Assembly (NCBI RefSeq): GCF_050947875.1
Contig: NC_134571.1
Span: 226,868,024 to 226,932,023, forward strand
Direction of reading: 5' to 3'
Source of the DNA: Dermacentor variabilis
Lineage: Eukaryota > Arthropoda > Arachnida > Ixodida > Ixodidae
DNA: 64,000 nucleotides
Part shown: piece after piece, positions 22,928 through 34,269 of the stretch
How positions within the stretch are numbered: the first letter of the stretch is position 1
Layout: each line of letters begins with the position of its first letter
Translations under genes and position numbers: made by a program
Notes under the pieces: generated by a model
The model's database searches: none
What the model saw: the letters and a program-made list of their open reading frames with translations, nothing else
Told to the model about the DNA's origin: nothing

Positions 22928-25435
22928 AGGCATGGGTGAGTCGCCAATGGTGGTTCAGTCTTGTGTGCGCAAGGGAGAAAAGCAGGGAGGAAGCATGCCG
23001 CCTTCCATCGTGCACGGTACATTGGGGGGAATGGAGGGAGGGGTCGCGGGCCTTAGGATTCGGTGGTCTCCGAATCTGTAATTGCGCAACATGTTTATTT
23101 GTCTTGTTTAACGCATTATATACAGTGACTTTTTCTTACATATGCAGATTTATTTGACACTTATACTCATATTTAAATATCTCATTGTGAGGTTTTGTGT
23201 ATACATGCAGTGAACTCTGTTTCCAGTGGCACTTTTTTGCAAACCTTTATCAACCTGTATCTTTGCATTTGTATATTCCATTGTATCTTCACATTTTTAA
23301 TGTATATTTTGCAGAACTCCTGATTTTCATGTGTGCTCTCTGTTGCTACTATAATTTTGGTGCAATTACTCACAATACATGACCGGTGACAGCTGCTCCT
23401 GCACACTATAGTAGAACGAAGGACAGCGTCATTAAGATTCTTCCCTGGCTGTTGCATATGTATAAAAATGTAAACAGGGCTCTTGAATTGCAAAGGTTCA
23501 ATAAAATATTTGTTCATTTCACTGAACTTGTTCATTTCACGGCCTTCACAATTTTCATATCAGCTTCATGCACTGGTTCGCTGGTTTCGAAGTGATATAG
23601 TTCCAAAGTTTGTGCTTGACAGTGCATAGTGTTCAAGAATTCATTTGCAGCATCTTGGGCAATGGCAATGCAGTTGTTATTCATGTACTTGATCCCTTGA
23701 CAAGTTCCATACGGAGGAGGCTGAGCTGCAACGTGAGCACCCTCCCCCCCTACCCGAACGAAATTTCTGCCTACACCACTGCCCAATGGCAATCCCTTAC
23801 TGGCAGCGTCTGTCTTGGCAGAGCTTAAAAGACACTGAGTGCATTGAACAAATGTAATCCTTCATTGAAAACGCCTGTTTCCTCCCTGCCATAGGAAGAT
23901 TTTCATACAATATCGGTAACTCTTGATGTCTGATTGTGGTGTTTATTCAATTCTAATCCATGCCATTTTTTTTTTCTTGTAAAAAAGTTAGCCGTACATT
24001 GTTTTTGTATCCTTTGACACATAACACAGCTGTATTGCGGCAAAGCCTACTTTATGTAACTGGTTGCCACTGTGCAACACACTAGAGTTACTGTATAGGC
24101 TCCCTTTAGGAGCCAGAGTTGCGCCACTGTTTTCTGCGTGCCCCTTTCCAGTGAGTCTAGTGCCGCTGTTCACTGAGCGTCATCACATAGTCAAAATGGA
24201 CTCCAATTTGTGAAGAAGCCAACACTTCGTAGGCGACGCCATCATTCCGCAGGAACCAGCCAACCAAGTGCATTCGACAGCAAAATGTTATTATTCTTGT
24301 TGCTTGGTCCTTGCTGCTGCTGGCTGAAAGGCACGTCAGCGTAAAATCCAGGCTCGTAATTTATTGAAGAATGAAAAGAAAATGAAAGAAGGCTCTCCTG
24401 GCATTGCTGTCCGAACAAGGCTCTTAGATGTTGCCACGATCAGCCAGGAAGGGAAGTGATTTTCGAACCTCTCCTGCTTTCCTAAGACGAATCAGCTTTG
24501 TGAAGCTCAAAATACATCGCCTCGGACAGACCAGCAGCAACACCAAGGCCGGACACATTTGACGGCTACGGGGTTGATGGATGGCACTTGATTGCTGACC
24601 ATGACACTGAGACCATGGAACTCCTGGGAAAGTACATTTCTAAGCCATTTCGTACTGGCTCCTGCTAGCCACCTAAGCTGATCGAAAGGTGAAAGGTGAA
24701 CCAGCTAATTGCTGGACCATCACAGGAGCCAAGGCATGCTAATGGAGTCAAGCGTGACAGCTTCTGTCTATGAGTGTCTCTTGCTTTATCTGAGGCAGTG
24801 AGCTGTGTGCACCCTGGGGTGTTCCTCTCATGGAGTTCAGTGAACAAAGGTGCCAAAGTGATTGTACGTACCCTCTCTCTCAAGGCGGATCATTCAGTGA
24901 CTATAAGTGCTCCGACTGGAGGATGGTGTGACTGCACGTTTCCCTGGCCTTGGCCTTGGTTAGCATCTAGGGAGACCAGAGGGATTTGGGCAGACTTTTT
25001 TATGTGTGCTCTGATGTATGCTGTGTCCTGGTGTGCTCTCCCAGAAAGATGTAGTATGATCAGACATGTAGTTCTTGCTACGATAACCATGTACTGTGCT
25101 CCATGCTCCGGCCAGTATGACTATCCCTTGTTTTGAAAATAAGTTTGCCTCTCCTATGTGAATAAACCCTCTGTTCCGTTCCTCAATCCTCTAGACTTCG
25201 TACTCTTCATGAAAGACGTAGCCCTCGTCAAAAAAAAAAGCTAGGATGACGGGGTGGGCCCACTTAAGCTTTGTGTGACGCCCTGGTAGCATAGGCCAGC
25301 TACCCATTACGAGATGTACCGGGGACGTAGGCTAGAGGGTGACCCTCTCTGTGACTCTGAGGCTGCAACTCCTGAATCCTACAGCATATGGGGAGTGATT
25401 TTCCCACATAACTTTGGAGCCCAAGATGACTTGCC
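22928..25435. other. No gene recognised; repeat-rich
   Basis: The segment 23735-23790 is a minus-strand poly-G MITE end (reverse complement GGCAGTGGTGTAGGCAG). The segment 24063-24125 is an inverted copy of 25436-25495. At 25155-25190 a GTGAATAAACCCTCTGTTCC motif looks like a polyadenylation signal of an LTR-type or other transcript. No reading frame in 24200-25130 shows a recognisable retroviral or host domain. Confidence 0.35.
24063..24125 (-). repeat. Inverted repeat partner of 25436-25495
   Basis: The reverse complement reads GGCGCAACTCTGGCTCCTAA then AGGGAGCCTATACAGTAACT, almost identical to the plus strand at 25436-25495. The two copies face each other about 1.3 kb apart. Confidence 0.65.
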
Positions 25436-25495
25436 TTGGCGCAACTCTGGCTACCTAAAGGGAGCCTATACAGTAACTTTACAGTGCACACTATA
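25436..25495 (+). repeat. Inverted repeat partner of 24063-24125
   Basis: Reads GGCGCAACTCTGGCTACCTA then AAGGGAGCCTATACAGTAAC. It ends shortly before the Penelope-like element, which inserted just downstream at 25516-25528. Confidence 0.65.
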
Positions 25496-25528
25496 CCCTT
25501 GCCTGTATTTCTTGTTAAAAAATTGGGT

Positions 25529-26018
25529 CAATGAGCAAAACGAGAACAAAGTAAAAGCAGGAGACAATGTTTTGACAACTGGACTTGTCTTGTTCAAGGC
25601 GACATATGCTTTCCTCGCCACAGTATATATAGGTGGGGTTCTTCTAAAGGGGAGAGAGTGTAAGGTGGGTGGGTGCGGCAATGAGCAAAGGTGTGTTAGC
25701 GTGTTGAATTGAGAATAAAGGAGCGCTGTGACAAGGCCAGTGACCCGGCCATCTGTCAATCACGTGTCAATGCCCGCATGTTAGCCGGCATGTCAACGGC
25801 GTCTGACGCGCCAGCTGGAAGAACGAAAAAAAGGAAGGAAAAAAAAGAAACTAGGAAACCAAACTAAGTGTTTTTGTCTATAGCGTGAAATTTAGCATAG
25901 CAAATAGATTCTAAAGCTCCTTTTTAAACATTTATCCCTATTGGTTGCAATGTCTTGAATTTATGGATAAGGTATGATTCTCTGTATTTTCTTTCTCATT
26001 CAGAAAGGAAATTCGACT
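25529..26018 (-). repeat. Left inverted terminal repeat of the Penelope-like element
   Basis: Reverse complement of 28731-29225 with scattered mismatches and small gaps. Its inner edge carries, in antisense, the last codons of the GIY-YIG domain, because the coding region runs into the terminal repeat on the right. It contains a degenerate hammerhead-like segment on the minus strand (about 25563-25597). Confidence 0.85.
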
Positions 26019-26360
26019 AAGATGTAGAGTTGTAGACACCACCTGAAGATTTTTTGCCCCGGAGGTCTGCCTGAACCAAACATAAATTACTACCACGCAC
26101 TAGGGATAGCTCATGCAACAACAAATCTCACCCTTTCCTCCAATCCCACAATCTCCCCGCCAAACAAACAAAAAACAGATTTCACCTAAAAACTTGCACT
26201 AGCTACATTAAACAGAGGAAAATCCCAAAAGGTCTCAGAATTAAGGTTAGATGCGCCCTCGGTTCTTTACCCTCCCGGCTATTATTGAAGTGGAGTGCTG
26301 TCCTAGAAAGTGCATCACTCTCTCTTATAAATATTCTCGAAGAACACTGCAAGGAATAAG

Positions 26361-28259
26361 ATGATAATTGCTGATCAACTCGACAGCAGAAATTTATCTG
26401 AACCGAAAAGAAAAGAACTTGGACAATTCGTCCAAACTAGGAAGGAAAAATTACTAGATAAATACCAGCACAAAGATATTAAAGCTGCAGATCCACCTAA
26501 AGAAACTAATGTAACCCCTGCAGCATGTAGCTCCACCCATAGTCCTACAGGCGAGCAACACTGCAGCAATGTAGTAGACATATCCCAGAGTCTAAGCCCT
26601 GAAGAAGTTAATCTCCTGAAACGTGGTCTAACGTTCTGTCCGACAAACAACACAGTAAATGAATACGAACTCCTCAAGGATATAACAGTTTTCAAGATGC
26701 ATGCGCACAGTAAACGAATACACGCACAGTAAACGTGCAGTAAACGAATACGAACTCCTCAAAGCTATAACAGTTTTCAAGACGCATGCGCATCAAGGAG
26801 TTCTTTTTCGATAGACCATATGTAGGAAAACAAGATAGAGACTCTCTTAGACCACCTAGCACGTAGACACTGGAAACCGAACAGTGCCCAGACCTGGATT
26901 TATACATAAAGCTGATATCAAAGGAAATTCTAGAGTCAGTGCGGCATTGCCGGAAACTCAAAAATTTGTCCCCCGCTCAACACCAAATCCTTAAAGAGCT
27001 CGCGGAAAGGAATGATATTGTAATAAAACCAGCAGACAAAGGCGGCAGTATTGTAATCTGACTTACAGAAAAGTACAAGAATGAGGTCTCTAAACAACTG
27101 AGCAACCACACCCATTACAGAAAACTCAACTCTAACCCAACTTTAGATTACAGCAATACTGTGAAAAACACAATAGTGGAGCTCCTGTCCAGGGAACTAA
27201 TCACACAATCTGAATATTGCTTCATGATGCCCAAGAACAAAAAAGCAGGCCACTTTTATCTTCCTCCTAAAATACATAAAGTTCCGGTCGAAGAAATATT
27301 TACAGCAGAAATTCCAGGTCGGCCTATTGTGTCTAATAACAACACACCTACTGAGTCACTATCTAAATTCTTAAATCACCACCTGTCAAACATCCCCAAC
27401 ACCCTCCCATCTTTTGTTCAAAACACCGCACTTCCTTCCAATTATCAACGGCACCAACGCCAACAAAATCCCTTCCGACTGCGCTATTCTAGTCACTGGA
27501 TGTTTCTGCCCTTTACACCAACATACCCATGAGTGAAGTAATTGAAGCTGTTTCTAAGTCCCTCGAATCAATCCCCAAGTGCACGCTCCTGAAGTTTGCC
27601 TATCGCTCCTTGGGTTAGCTCTCATGCTCAACTATTTCGAGTTCGATTCTGTTCACTACCTGCAAACTTTTGGCACTAGCATGGGTACACCATTCGCTCC
27701 CACGTATGCGAACATTTTCATGGGACAGCTTGAAGCAGACCTGTTGAAATCCTACCCTTTAAAACCCCACACATACCTTCGTTACATTGACAACATATTT
27801 ATAATATGGGAACATGGCACAAGCACGTTAACAGACTTAATTGGCCATTTCAATCACTTTCACCCCAGTATTAAATTTACTGCTCACCACTCTTCTAGTC
27901 ACATCAACTTCCTGGACATGGCGGTCTACACAGAAAACAGAAAACCGAGAATGACACATTACCGGAAGCCTACGGATAGGCAGCAATATTTAGACTACAA
28001 CAGTCATCACCCGCGACACTGCAAGCAAGACATTTTTGTCGGACAAGCGAAACGAATAAGAAGAATCTGCAGCAAAGACCACAATTATATCCACCACCTA
28101 AATGACCTTAAAACAATGCTAGCAGAAACGAACTCTCCCCAAGTTGCTCTCGATAAAGCTTTTGATGCCGCGTCAAGATTGAAGAGACAGTCGGAATTGG
28201 TGAAGAAACAGTCCACACCAGAATCTGACAGACCGCCGGCCTTTATAACAAAATTCTAA
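26361..28259 (+). pseudogene. Penelope-type reverse transcriptase, disrupted
   Basis: The N-terminal frame (26361-26732) has the typical LSPEEVNLLKRGLTFCPT motif, then is shifted by an 85 bp tandem duplication (26655-26824). Further on are IVIKPADKGGSIVI (followed by a stop near 27060), FYLPPKIHK and PGRPIVSNNNTPTESLSKFL (27161-27400), and after a frameshift LDVSALYTNIP. The catalytic part 27579-28259 has FGTSMGTPFAPTYANIFMG, the palm box YLRYIDNIFIIWEHG (YIDN where active enzymes have YxDD) and SSHINFLDMAVY. The Asn replacing the second Asp is a notable change, if it is not simply decay. Confidence 0.88.
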
Positions 28260-28563
28260 CGCACTCCTAAACATAAACAACATCCTACGAAAATACCACC
28301 CAATATTATCAACTAACGAGTGTCTGAGAAAAGCATTCCCAGGTGTACCTAGGGTTACCTATCGCCGCAACAGGAACATTAAAGACATGTTAGTTCACGC
28401 AAAAGTCAGCCAACAGCATTCCCCCGTAATAAAAGCATGTTGTTGCCCCAGGTGAAAAACCTGCGGGCGCCTTCAAACTGACATTAAAATTAAAAGCACC
28501 GCAAATAGTTATGCAGTCAAAGTCAAATCTAGCTTTCCTTGTACAACTTCGGATGCGATTTAT

Positions 28564-28758
28564 ATGCTTGAATGTTCCTTCTGTAAGAAACAATATATCG
28601 GTGAAACAGGACAATCAATGAACATCAGATTAAATGGACATCGCGTGGACACACCTAAAAAGCTTCCCAAAGGCGTCGCTGAGCAGTTCAACCAATCAGG
28701 TCATAAGTTTGAGGAACTTAAACTCTACATGTTAGAGTCAAATTTGCTTTCTGAATGA
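28564..28758 (+). pseudogene. GIY-YIG endonuclease domain of the Penelope-like element
   Basis: IYMLECSFCKKQYIGETGQS opens the domain: the IY and YIG strands, with the CxxC that is characteristic of Penelope GIY-YIG domains. MNIRLNGHRVD follows with the conserved Arg and His, then AEQFNQSGH. The frame ends in the terminal repeat. In another frame the repeat continues SYLIHKFKTLQPIGINVSNG, which matches the expected C-terminal part with the I-F-PxGIN signature, so a frameshift near 28755 broke it. Confidence 0.85.
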
Positions 28759-29265
28759 GAAAGAAAATACAGATAATCATACCTTATCCATAAGTTCAAG
28801 ACATTGCAACCAATAGGAATAAATGTTTCAAACGGAGCTTTAGAATCTATTCGCTATGCTAAATTTCACGCTATAGACACCAACACTTAGTTTGGTTTCT
28901 TAGTTGTTTTTTTTTTTCCTTCCTTTTTTTCGTTCTTCCAGCTGGCGCGTCAGACGCCGTTGACACGCCGGCTAACACGCAGGCATTGACACGTGATTGA
29001 CAGATGGCCGGGTCACTGGCCTTGTCACAGCGCTCCTTTATTCTCAATTCAACACGCTAACACACCTTCGCTCATTGCCGCACCCACCCACCTAACACCT
29101 TCTCCCCTTTAGAAGAACCGCACCTATATATACTGTGGCGAGGAAAGCATATGTTGCCTTGAAGACGACAAGTACACTTGTCGAAACATTGACTCCTGCT
29201 TTCACCTTGTTTTTGCTTTGCTCATCGTCTTGAATTTCTATCTCCTGTCTTCCCCATGTTCTCCC
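28731..29265 (+). repeat. Right inverted terminal repeat plus 3' tail of the Penelope-like element
   Basis: Pairs with 25529-26018 up to about 29225. The final ~40 nt (29226-29265) have no partner at the left end. This asymmetric extension is known from Penelope terminal repeats. The arm contains the end of the endonuclease frame and a hammerhead-like fold (29143-29203). Confidence 0.85.
29143..29203 (+). ncRNA. Degenerate hammerhead ribozyme-like motif
   Basis: UUGAAGA (29159-29165) stands where CUGANGA is expected, one mismatch. Stem II is a perfect GACAAG-UACA-CUUGUC hairpin (29167-29182). GAAA follows at 29183-29186, then C and the cleavage-site region GAC (GUC in the antisense left copy, minus strand at 25563-25565). 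GAAAGCA (29143-29149) pairs with UGCUUUC (29197-29203) as a distal stem I. Hammerhead motifs are established features of Penelope-like element terminal repeats. This copy is mutated at two core positions and is probably inactive. Confidence 0.55.
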
Positions 29266-29278
29266 TAAAAAATTGGGT

Positions 29279-30740
29279 GCGCTTTATATTTCTACTTTGC
29301 TTAAGTAGCTTTAATGTTATCCCTACCCTAGTTTTATGCCTTGGAAACAGAAAGTGGGTGCACTTCTGATTCAGGGCTGGTTAGAATTGAGAAAATGCTG
29401 CCAAATGAATGAATGTTTTGTTTTGACATTTTTTCTGCATATTGTTCCACCTGCCAATCAATTGGAACCATTTCATTGGTCCTGTCAGGGTCCAATTGAC
29501 GAACGTCGACTGTATCTTGTGCATAATAATGGCAGAAGATTGTTTTCTGTAGCGCCCAACTTATACAACTCCTGTGTACTTACTTTGTTATAAGAGAAAG
29601 CTTAGTATGGGTTAATGAATGTCGCCCAAGGCTCTCAGCCACTTCCTCTTTATTCAACTCACAGGAGAGATCTAGTATAGCTCCTTCACTCGACAGATAC
29701 TCAGCTCTCCAACTTCTGATAATGTAGCCCTAACAGTGAGCTGGAACAACTGTTTACCTTATTCCTACTCCACCATAGGTAATCCAGATTGTGCTACATA
29801 ATGCGAAATGCAAACAGAGTACAATGTAGTGAATACCAATCATGTGACCATTCATATAACGATAAGTGTTTTGTCAATTAACTAGTCCCATCACGCGTGA
29901 TAGGGCATATGGCTTTACAGAACATGACATTCTGTTGTTACCACACTGTCATTGGGCCATCAAGACAGACCCGACTAGTTCACCATGGTGGCTCATTAAA
30001 AAGGCTTGGGATGATGTTACATCTTTTGAAGCTGTTCAGTGGGCTACGAGGTACACAATACCACAGTGCTCTAAATTATTTTGACTACTTGATGTTCTGT
30101 AGTGTGCACATTCTAGTGCACATAATTGTTCCTAAATTTAGCTTCCAACAATATGCAGCCTGTTATGATTGATGTTTAAGCACCATACTAAATCAGCGTA
30201 ACATCACCAGAGCTGATGAGCGAGACCAGTGCCTGCCTGCACGAAAGTGGACCCAACATAGACGGTGACACACCAACAAAGGCACTCTCATCGAGGCAAC
30301 ACAACGGCCGACCTTTGAGGAAGAATAGCTGCCACATTACGGGAGCCCAACTCTAGGACTGTCACAAATGGACCACTAATTGATTAAATGGGCCAACCTC
30401 AAGGGCTTCCATGGGAACAACTTCGACATCGTGTTCTCGGCTTGCCATGTCGTTGCTTTGTATGTGAGGGCGTACATACATGAATTGGAGGCAGAGCGCG
30501 GCGGGATGATGCAATGTCATGGGAAGGATTTTTTGAACGGTTCAGTGATTGTGTTTCGCCGAGAAGAACAGTGAATTTCCCCGCCGAGAGAAAAGGGAAA
30601 AACAAGTCCATAAAAAGTGGATCTTGAGTGCTGTGGGGGTGTGCTCCAACTCGTATGCGTGCTCAGACTCTTGCTCGTAATAGTACTCGAAGTCGTCATA
30701 GTACGTGTAAACTCTCACCATGTAATTGTGTAAACAAACC
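29279..30740. other. No gene recognised (about 1.5 kb)
   Basis: Short open frames only, none with a recognisable motif. The start of this stretch is the right flank of the Penelope insertion site. Confidence 0.3.
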
Positions 30741-30911
30741 CTTTTCTCATATCTTGGACGTCGCCCCAGACCTCTCGATCGCCCGGCACTTGGGACATCA
30801 CCAGCCACGGAACCATATTGACCACTCAGACACCGAAATCACAAGCCACTACAGCTGGCATTGAACTGACAACCTTATGCTCAGCGTCGCACCATACCAC
30901 TTAACCACCAT
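30741..30911 (-). mobile_element. tRNA-derived SINE, second family, minus strand
   Basis: Read on the minus strand: CAGTGGCCATGGTGGTTAAG with an A-box-like core, then GGTTGTCAGTTCAATGCCAG with a B-box-like GTTCAATGCC about 35 nt downstream, followed by a non-tRNA body. The body differs from the Ruka-like copies. The downstream limit is uncertain and may reach about 30640. Confidence 0.5.
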
Positions 30912-32059
30912 GGCCACTGTAAGGAAAGTTTGTCAGTGCTAAGCACTGGAGGAAGCAAGGAGCCTTAAATAGTGAAATGCATTTTCCACTTTGTCATAAT
31001 TTCCTTGTGCCTTTGTGAATGTCCTTGCAACATATACTCAGCATTGGCAGCTTTCTTCATTTCTTTAATGCAATTAGCATTCATATCCTACTTCACTAAA
31101 AGAAATATTGCACAGGAATATTTTTTCAAATATGTCCACTTGCACTAAAGAACAGACTTGTGGACAGAATAGTTTCCATTAGTTAATTTATTCATATATA
31201 CGGCGAAGTCAAAAGCACAATTCAAAAGCACTTTGTGGGGCAGATTAAAATGGGAAAAAGCAAATGAAAAGCAAGAAAGGCGAGCTCTGTGTCATTATTA
31301 GTTTTAGTGGATCACATCCAGGTATTAATTCAAGCCATCTGATAGATTCAGCAGCCGAGCCTTCTCTGCATGGTGTTCTTCACTGTCACTACGAAATAAT
31401 TGATTTGCTTGCTCTCACAAAGTCTGTGCAACCCAAGAGTGGTTCTCTGTGAACCTCTCTAACCATGTGGCCTTTAATGTGGCATCCCTAGTACCCTGGA
31501 TATACCCGATATGCTGCTAGTTTGCATCGTTGAGAAGGAAACTGACAAACAGCCAGGTCATGCTAAAGACTGCGCTTGTGGAACCTGTCCAACATTAACA
31601 TGCACCATCTCATCTAAGTATGCAGCTGTTATTCATTCAATAGCTGAACATGACTCAACTGAACAGTCCTAGAAAACAGCTCTAAAAGAAACAATGCTAA
31701 AGCTTCTGAAGAAGTACTTCGCTTCTTGTCTTTCAGGGCACCTGTTAATAATATCCTGCATCATGCATCATACACAGCATGGTTTCACTAGTTGATGCAG
31801 CACCATCTAACACAATTATTTCATAATATTACCCTTCCTTAACATAGGTAATCAAAGTTATGCAACACTTTGAAATGTTTCTGAAGCATTCAACATTTGC
31901 ACACTCAAAACTTATGCATAAGCTCCGCATTATGCTAAACAGCCATTACTTTCTTAACTGTATACCTAGCATTCTTCTGAACTGCATTCAACGTTTGTTT
32001 CAAACAGTCTAATTTAACATTAGCACATGCTTCATCTTTTGTACTTCTATGTTTGCTTT
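30912..32059. other. No gene recognised (about 1.1 kb)
   Basis: AT-rich with short frames only. Confidence 0.3.
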
Positions 32060-32890
32060 TTCAGCCTCTTTCTGCCGCAAGTGACCTGCCTCTGAAAGAA
32101 TATCCGTCTGTGGCCTGATAACTCCACTTTATAGAACTAATTACATCACCTAAGGACCATCTGCCATATGGAGTCTATATGCACAAATTCCAACTAACAA
32201 TATAGAATCGGTTCACAAGAAAGCTCTATGTTTTATTTGCCACTGCTATGCCTGCAACTTCTAGCCTTCTTCCCACCTAGCATTTACTTTGGTTTACGAG
32301 CAGTGCCATGCTTTAGAAGGCTTAAAACTGCTCCACACCCTTGTCACCTCAGATTATTCTTCTACAAATAACTGTATCCCCTGCAACAATGTTAACAAGA
32401 GGCAGCGACAAACTTGATACAATGTTCGCATGAATATAACAAATTTTTTTTTTACATTTCTAGCATCTGAATGCACTTCGCATTATATTTAAGTTTGTAA
32501 CATGTATAATATTCGTAAATTGTATTTTTTGGGGGCAACTAAAAGTCCCCTCTCGTGTTATATTTGTGGTCACATTATTTACGTTCAAATACAGCATTTC
32601 ATTCTTTCACCCTCACATCAATGTATTCAAATTTTGTCTAGTTTCCTCAAAACATTGAACGCTATCACTGTTTGCTTGGTGAAATGCAATCGCTCCCCTT
32701 ACAGGATTTTCTTAAGTGCATTCACTAGTGATCAATTTCTGTGCAGTGCTTTTGCAAGTTGTTAATGGCTTCTATGCTTGTTAGCACCTCCTTTTTTTCA
32801 ACTTGTGCATTGTATATGAGGTGCCTTTATTTTATAACCTCTCATTGTGTATACAGTATGCTCTGAAGAACCTGAAGGACTATAAAAATA
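32060..32890 (+). pseudogene. CR1/Jockey-like LINE 3' relic
   Basis: Translation near 32120-32280 gives LITPLYRTNYIT and, after a stop, AIWSLYAQIPTNNIESVHKK followed by ALCFICHCYA. This corresponds to the conserved C-terminal IWSP...NIESVQKKALRFI motif of CR1/Jockey-type LINEs. Downstream sequence is AT-rich 3' region. It could be from the same family as the relic at 10860-11480. Heavily decayed. Confidence 0.5.
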
Positions 32891-33899
32891 ACTTCATCGT
32901 AACACAAGTGATCTGCAAAACTTTAAGCTCTTTTTCAGCTGAATGAAATACGTCCGACAGAGACCAATACATGAAACTGCATTAATGCTGTAAGGAATAT
33001 GTGAACAGATACTTTTTTTTGTGTTTGCATGCTAGAAAGCATTCCTTTGTGCACTCTTGGTTAAGTCATTGAGGCATATGCACATGTGTGCCCTGCTGCA
33101 TATGGAATCAGTTTGCATACCTTGCTTGAACATTCTTAATTAAAAGTTAAAACAGTGCTCCAATTTGAAAAAGATGCGCCAAAGCATTCAAGACATTATC
33201 TGCCTCATTATGAGTAAACAGCACTTTTCCTGCTTCCTAGGCATTCTTCCAAGGCAACTCCTCAGTGGCAGCTGTCTCAATGGTGTTTATATGGAGTCCA
33301 GCCTGTAGATTTATACATTGTTGTCAACACTGGCCTAGTTATTTATGCCAGCAGAAACTCCACTTTGCCATAGTTTAGCTGACGGGCTTGGCTCATGCTA
33401 GTTCTACACCGAGGAATTGGCCACCAAAAGGCTCGCATGGCAGAACCTGTTCACACTCGTAGGTGCCCTTGCCGGATTCCACAAACTGGACATCAGGTGC
33501 ATAGGTCATTAAAGGTGCACTTTGTACTCGTCCCTTTCCATACAGAGGAGCATCCTATGCAGCAGAGATTGTCACTAGTGCCTTTTCAGGCTTCTGACGA
33601 TACTTTGGCTGCTCACTGGAATTTAGCCATGTTTGCAACAAACATGCCAGAATACCTGTGGCCACACAGAGCTTAATCATACAAATGCATTCCCACTACA
33701 CTAACTTGCAAACTTTCACGTGACTGCACTCATCCAGACTGTGCGACTGCTTTTGTCCACAATGGTGTACACAAGATCTTTCTTGCGATCCTCAAGATCG
33801 GCATCCCCACACAATGCCACTGTCAGAAACATTGATACTTTGACGTCTCGCTGAACTGAGTAGCAGGCCTCAGTGGCGGCAGCAGAAGTCCTTCTGCTT
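32891..33899. other. No gene recognised (about 1 kb)
   Basis: Open frame 33395-33676 (93 codons) has several His and Cys residues but no spacing I recognise as a known domain. Confidence 0.3.
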
Positions 33900-34022
33900 A
33901 TTCATTCACGTTAAGCAGATATTTTTACATTGGTTCTATGGGAAACCAATCAAATGTTCACGCATCATTTTCCATATCCGAGAATTCAGCTTAACTATAT
34001 CCGTCTTACCAGGAGTCCGCTG
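33900..34022 (-). mobile_element. Pogo/Tigger-like terminal fragment
   Basis: The reverse complement starts CAGCGGACTCCTGGTAAGAC, then GGATATAGTTAAGCTGAATT, the style of Tigger ends in ticks, with TA just outside (34023-34024). No partner end was found nearby. Confidence 0.4.
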
Positions 34023-34269
34023 TATTTCATTTTGTACCATCACACTTAAGTATAGCACCCTTAGGTTACAGTAATTATGAATAAACAGAAACTATTTCCT
34101 TGTTGCCTTCTTTATTTATTCAATGAGAAAATTACAAGCAAAACTTTCATCACCTATGAAACTTTATTATGTCTACAAATGCATCACAAATACAAGTATA
34201 TATACAAATACAACCTACAAATAACTTAGGGCCTTCCTCAGTTATCGCGTGGCTGAAATCAAGATCGGC

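Larger units (their letters stand above)
25529..29265 (+). mobile_element. Penelope-like retroelement with GIY-YIG endonuclease, nearly complete
   Basis: A 3.7 kb element. Inverted terminal repeats of about 490 bp (25529-26018 and 28731-29225) flank a reverse transcriptase and a C-terminal GIY-YIG endonuclease. The right end carries an extra tail of about 40 nt (29226-29265) absent on the left. A perfect 13 bp direct repeat TAAAAAATTGGGT bounds the unit (25516-25528, 29266-29278). Penelope-like elements use a telomerase-related reverse transcriptase and the GIY-YIG nuclease for target-primed insertion. The coding region has stops and frameshifts, so this copy is dead, but its structure is unusually complete. 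Confidence 0.9.

Noticed and set aside
22748..23081. Gly-rich and Pro-rich frames
   Set aside because: Arise from the G21 run read on both strands.
24200..25130. Possible LTR retrotransposon body
   Set aside because: Only a polyadenylation-like AATAAA and facing repeats; no gag, protease, integrase or LTR pair could be shown.
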